The notes under the pieces were generated by a model. That model was not told the DNA's origin and ran no database searches. It was given only the letters and a program-made list of their open reading frames with translations. From the NCBI RefSeq assembly GCF_030812195.1, contig NZ_JAUSSF010000003.1, positions 930,001 through 994,000 on the forward strand: 64,000 bases of DNA. The letters run 5' to 3'. A program made the position numbers and the translations under genes. Below are positions 62,262 to 64,000 of this stretch, in pieces. This DNA comes from Chryseobacterium lathyri. Its GTDB lineage: Bacteria > Bacteroidota > Bacteroidia > Flavobacteriales > Weeksellaceae. Numbering within the stretch: position 1 is the stretch's first letter; every line of letters starts with the position of its first letter.

Positions 62262-64000
62262 ATGAACAGAAGAGAATTTTTAGAAAAATCAAGCCTTTTA
62301 CTGGCCGGACTGGGAACTTCAAGCGTTCTTCACCCCGCTATTTTAAAAGCATTGGCCATTGAGCCGGCAGCACAGTCCACTTTTTATGATGCGGAACATG
62401 TAGTGATCCTTATGCAGGAAAACCGTTCTTTTGATCATGCTTTCGGAGCATTAAAAGGGGTAAGGGGGTTTCTCGACAAAAGAGCTTTCATTAAAGAGGA
62501 CGGCCATTCCGTTTTTTTTCAAAAAGATGATGCCGGAAAATATGCTTCGCCCGCAAGATTGGATCTCAGAAATACAAAATCCACATGGATGAGTTCTCTG
62601 CCTCATTCCTGGTCGGATCAGCAGAAAGCGCTGAACAAAAGGAAATATGACAAATGGCTGCAGTTTAAGGCCTCTGGAAACAAAGACTATAAAAATATTC
62701 CGCTTACCTTAGGTTATTACAACAGGGAAGATCTTCCTTTTTATTACCAGCTAGCAGATGCATTCACCATATTTGACCAATATTTCTGCTCTTCACTTAC
62801 GGGCACAACTCCAAACAGACTTTTCCACTGGTCAGGAACACTCAGGGAACAGCAGAACGGAAAAGTGAAAGCGAATGTCTACAATGAAAACATTGATTAC
62901 GATAAAGCCAGGCAGGCACACTGGAAAAGCTTTCCTGAACTATTAGAGGAACAGAATGTTTCGTGGAAAATCTACCAGAACGAAATCAGTCTTCCGAAAG
63001 GAATGTCCGGTGAACAGGAGGCATGGCTGAGCAATTTCACAGATAATCCGATTGAATGGTTTTCAAAATTCAATGTTAAGTTTTCAAAAGGCTACCATCA
63101 GAATATTCCTAAAATCATTGCTTACCTGAAAGAAGAGATCGGAAAGAAGCCGGATCAGAAGAAAAGACTTGAAGCAATGATTGCTGAGCTTGAAGAAGAC
63201 CAGATCCGGTACACCCCTGAAAATTACTCCAGACTGTCACAGCAGGAAAAAAATCTGCACGAAAAAGCCTTTACAACAAATATTAATGACCCCGACTACT
63301 GGAACCTGGAGATCGGAAATGACGAACATGGAGAAAGGCTCGTCGTCCCGAAAGGAGATGTATTATTCCAGTTCCGCAAAGATGTGGAAGAAAAAAAGCT
63401 TCCGCTGGTTTCATGGCTGGTAGCTCCTGAACATTTTTCCGACCATCCAGGATCACCGTGGTATGGTGCCTGGTATATTTCGGAAGTTTTAAATATTCTG
63501 ACCAAGGACCCTGAAACCTGGAAAAAAACAATTTTCATTATCAATTATGATGAAAATGACGGATATTTTGACCACGTTCTTCCTTTTGCTCCGCCCATCA
63601 ATCCAAGCCAGCCTGTTGATATGAATGGTAAGGAAGGAGTGGAATATGTAGATAAATCACAGGAATACATGTCAGTTCTCCCATTGAAAGACCATGAAAG
63701 AATAGAAGGAACTGTTGGTTTAGGATATAGAGTTCCAATGATTATTGCATCACCCTGGACGAAGGGAGGCTTTGTGAATTCTGAGGTTTCGGACCATACT
63801 TCTGTTCTGCAGTTTCTGGAGAAATTCATTCAGAAAAAATACAGCAAAGATGTTAAAGTGGATAATATCAGTGATTGGAGAAGAGCAATTTGCGGCGATC
63901 TGACTTCCGCTTTTAATTCTTCCAACACGAAGGTTCCTGAAATGGATTACCTTAATCAAAAAGAGTATGCAAAGGCCATCAATGCTGCCAAAAATAAACC
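62262..64000 (+). CDS. Phosphocholine-specific phospholipase C (AcpA/PlcN family), cut by the window edge
   Basis: At least 579 residues, open at the right edge. Tat signal NRREFLEKSSLLLAGLGTSS with twin arginine at 3-4. The metal-binding start VVILMQENRSFDHAFG lies near 48-63, LTGTTPNRLFHWSG near 183-196, and FIINYDENDGYFDHV near 425-439, all landmarks of the phosphoesterase family of phospholipase C and acid phosphatase. It cleaves phosphatidylcholine-type lipids outside the cytoplasm. It follows the SusC/SusD pair beyond a terminator. Confidence 0.92.
   Translation, partial: MNRREFLEKSSLLLAGLGTSSVLHPAILKALAIEPAAQSTFYDAEHVVILMQENRSFDHAFGALKGVRGFLDKRAFIKEDGHSVFFQKDDAGKYASPARLDLRNTKSTWMSSLPHSWSDQQKALNKRKYDKWLQFKASGNKDYKNIPLTLGYYNREDLPFYYQLADAFTIFDQYFCSSLTGTTPNRLFHWSGTLREQQNGKVKANVYNENIDYDKARQAHWKSFPELLEEQNVSWKIYQNEISLPKGMSGEQEAWLSNFTDNPIEWFSKFNVKFSKGYHQNIPKIIAYLKEEIGKKPDQKKRLEAMIAELEEDQIRYTPENYSRLSQQEKNLHEKAFTTNINDPDYWNLEIGNDEHGERLVVPKGDVLFQFRKDVEEKKLPLVSWLVAPEHFSDHPGSPWYGAWYISEVLNILTKDPETWKKTIFIINYDENDGYFDHVLPFAPPINPSQPVDMNGKEGVEYVDKSQEYMSVLPLKDHERIEGTVGLGYRVPMIIASPWTKGGFVNSEVSDHTSVLQFLEKFIQKKYSKDVKVDNISDWRRAICGDLTSAFNSSNTKVPEMDYLNQKEYAKAINAAKNK

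Noticed and set aside
1..64000. CRISPR arrays, prophage, transposases, rRNA or tRNA genes
   Set aside because: Looked for regularly spaced repeats, cloverleaf patterns, integrase/transposase motifs; none seen by eye.

Overview
The window is AT-rich Bacteroidota DNA, most likely from a Chryseobacterium-type member of the Weeksellaceae (class Flavobacteriia). Pointers to this are: SusC/SusD outer-membrane pairs, type IX secretion sorting domains of both type A and type B, TAnnTTTG promoter boxes in front of many genes with almost no Shine-Dalgarno sequences, a fused IcmF-type acyl-CoA mutase, DUF4252/GIN genes behind an ECF sigma factor, and small secreted families best known from Chryseobacterium. 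No rRNA, tRNA, CRISPR array, phage or transposase gene was seen.

Layout. 0-3.5 kb is the end of a polysaccharide cluster (GT61 end, hexapeptide acyltransferase, GT-C-like membrane protein, GT2), with a frameshifted glycosyltransferase stub between two genes. 3.6-8.2 kb holds gltX, accA, a secreted two-cysteine protein and tsf. 8.4-17.7 kb is a tandem array of three giant secreted proteins with IgGFc-binding-like, Ig-like and type B sorting domains, each with its own promoter; the first two are followed by near-identical terminators. 17.9-21.6 kb carries a small regulatory-domain protein, trmB and three more members of the two-cysteine family. rplM-rpsI-rpsB run leftward at 21.7-23.5 kb; tsf, usually next to rpsB, is 14 kb away and inverted. 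23.8-37.6 kb is mixed metabolism and housekeeping: DUF3667, icmF, M16 peptidase, PP-loop ATPase, serine hydrolase, a PadR pair, 2H phosphoesterase, ruvC, DUF4407 and KTSC. 37.7-44.6 kb reads leftward: an M43 metalloprotease with a sorting tail, guaB, then an ECF sigma/DUF4252/GIN operon.

45-48.6 kb is the most accessory-looking segment: a surface lipoprotein with a JAMM-like H-x-H...S-x2-D motif, followed by three tandem near-copies of a small lipoprotein gene separated by strong hairpins, then an unrelated small secreted protein. This looks like a candidate effector/immunity-style locus, which is inference. 48.7-54.4 kb has a GlmU-like protein, rpmE2, a beta-helix lipoprotein, a MazG-like pyrophosphohydrolase, aroA and two secreted unknowns. 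A gene-free 277-bp gap at 54.4-54.7 kb carries two perfect DnaA boxes in tandem and is a candidate replication origin. The right end has an SDR enzyme, an Omp85-family outer-membrane protein, a SusC/SusD pair and a Tat-exported phospholipase C cut by the window edge.

Four gaps contain imperfect palindromes built from short degenerate repeats (8.2, 22.6, 49.9 and 52.3 kb), one of them inside the ribosomal operon.
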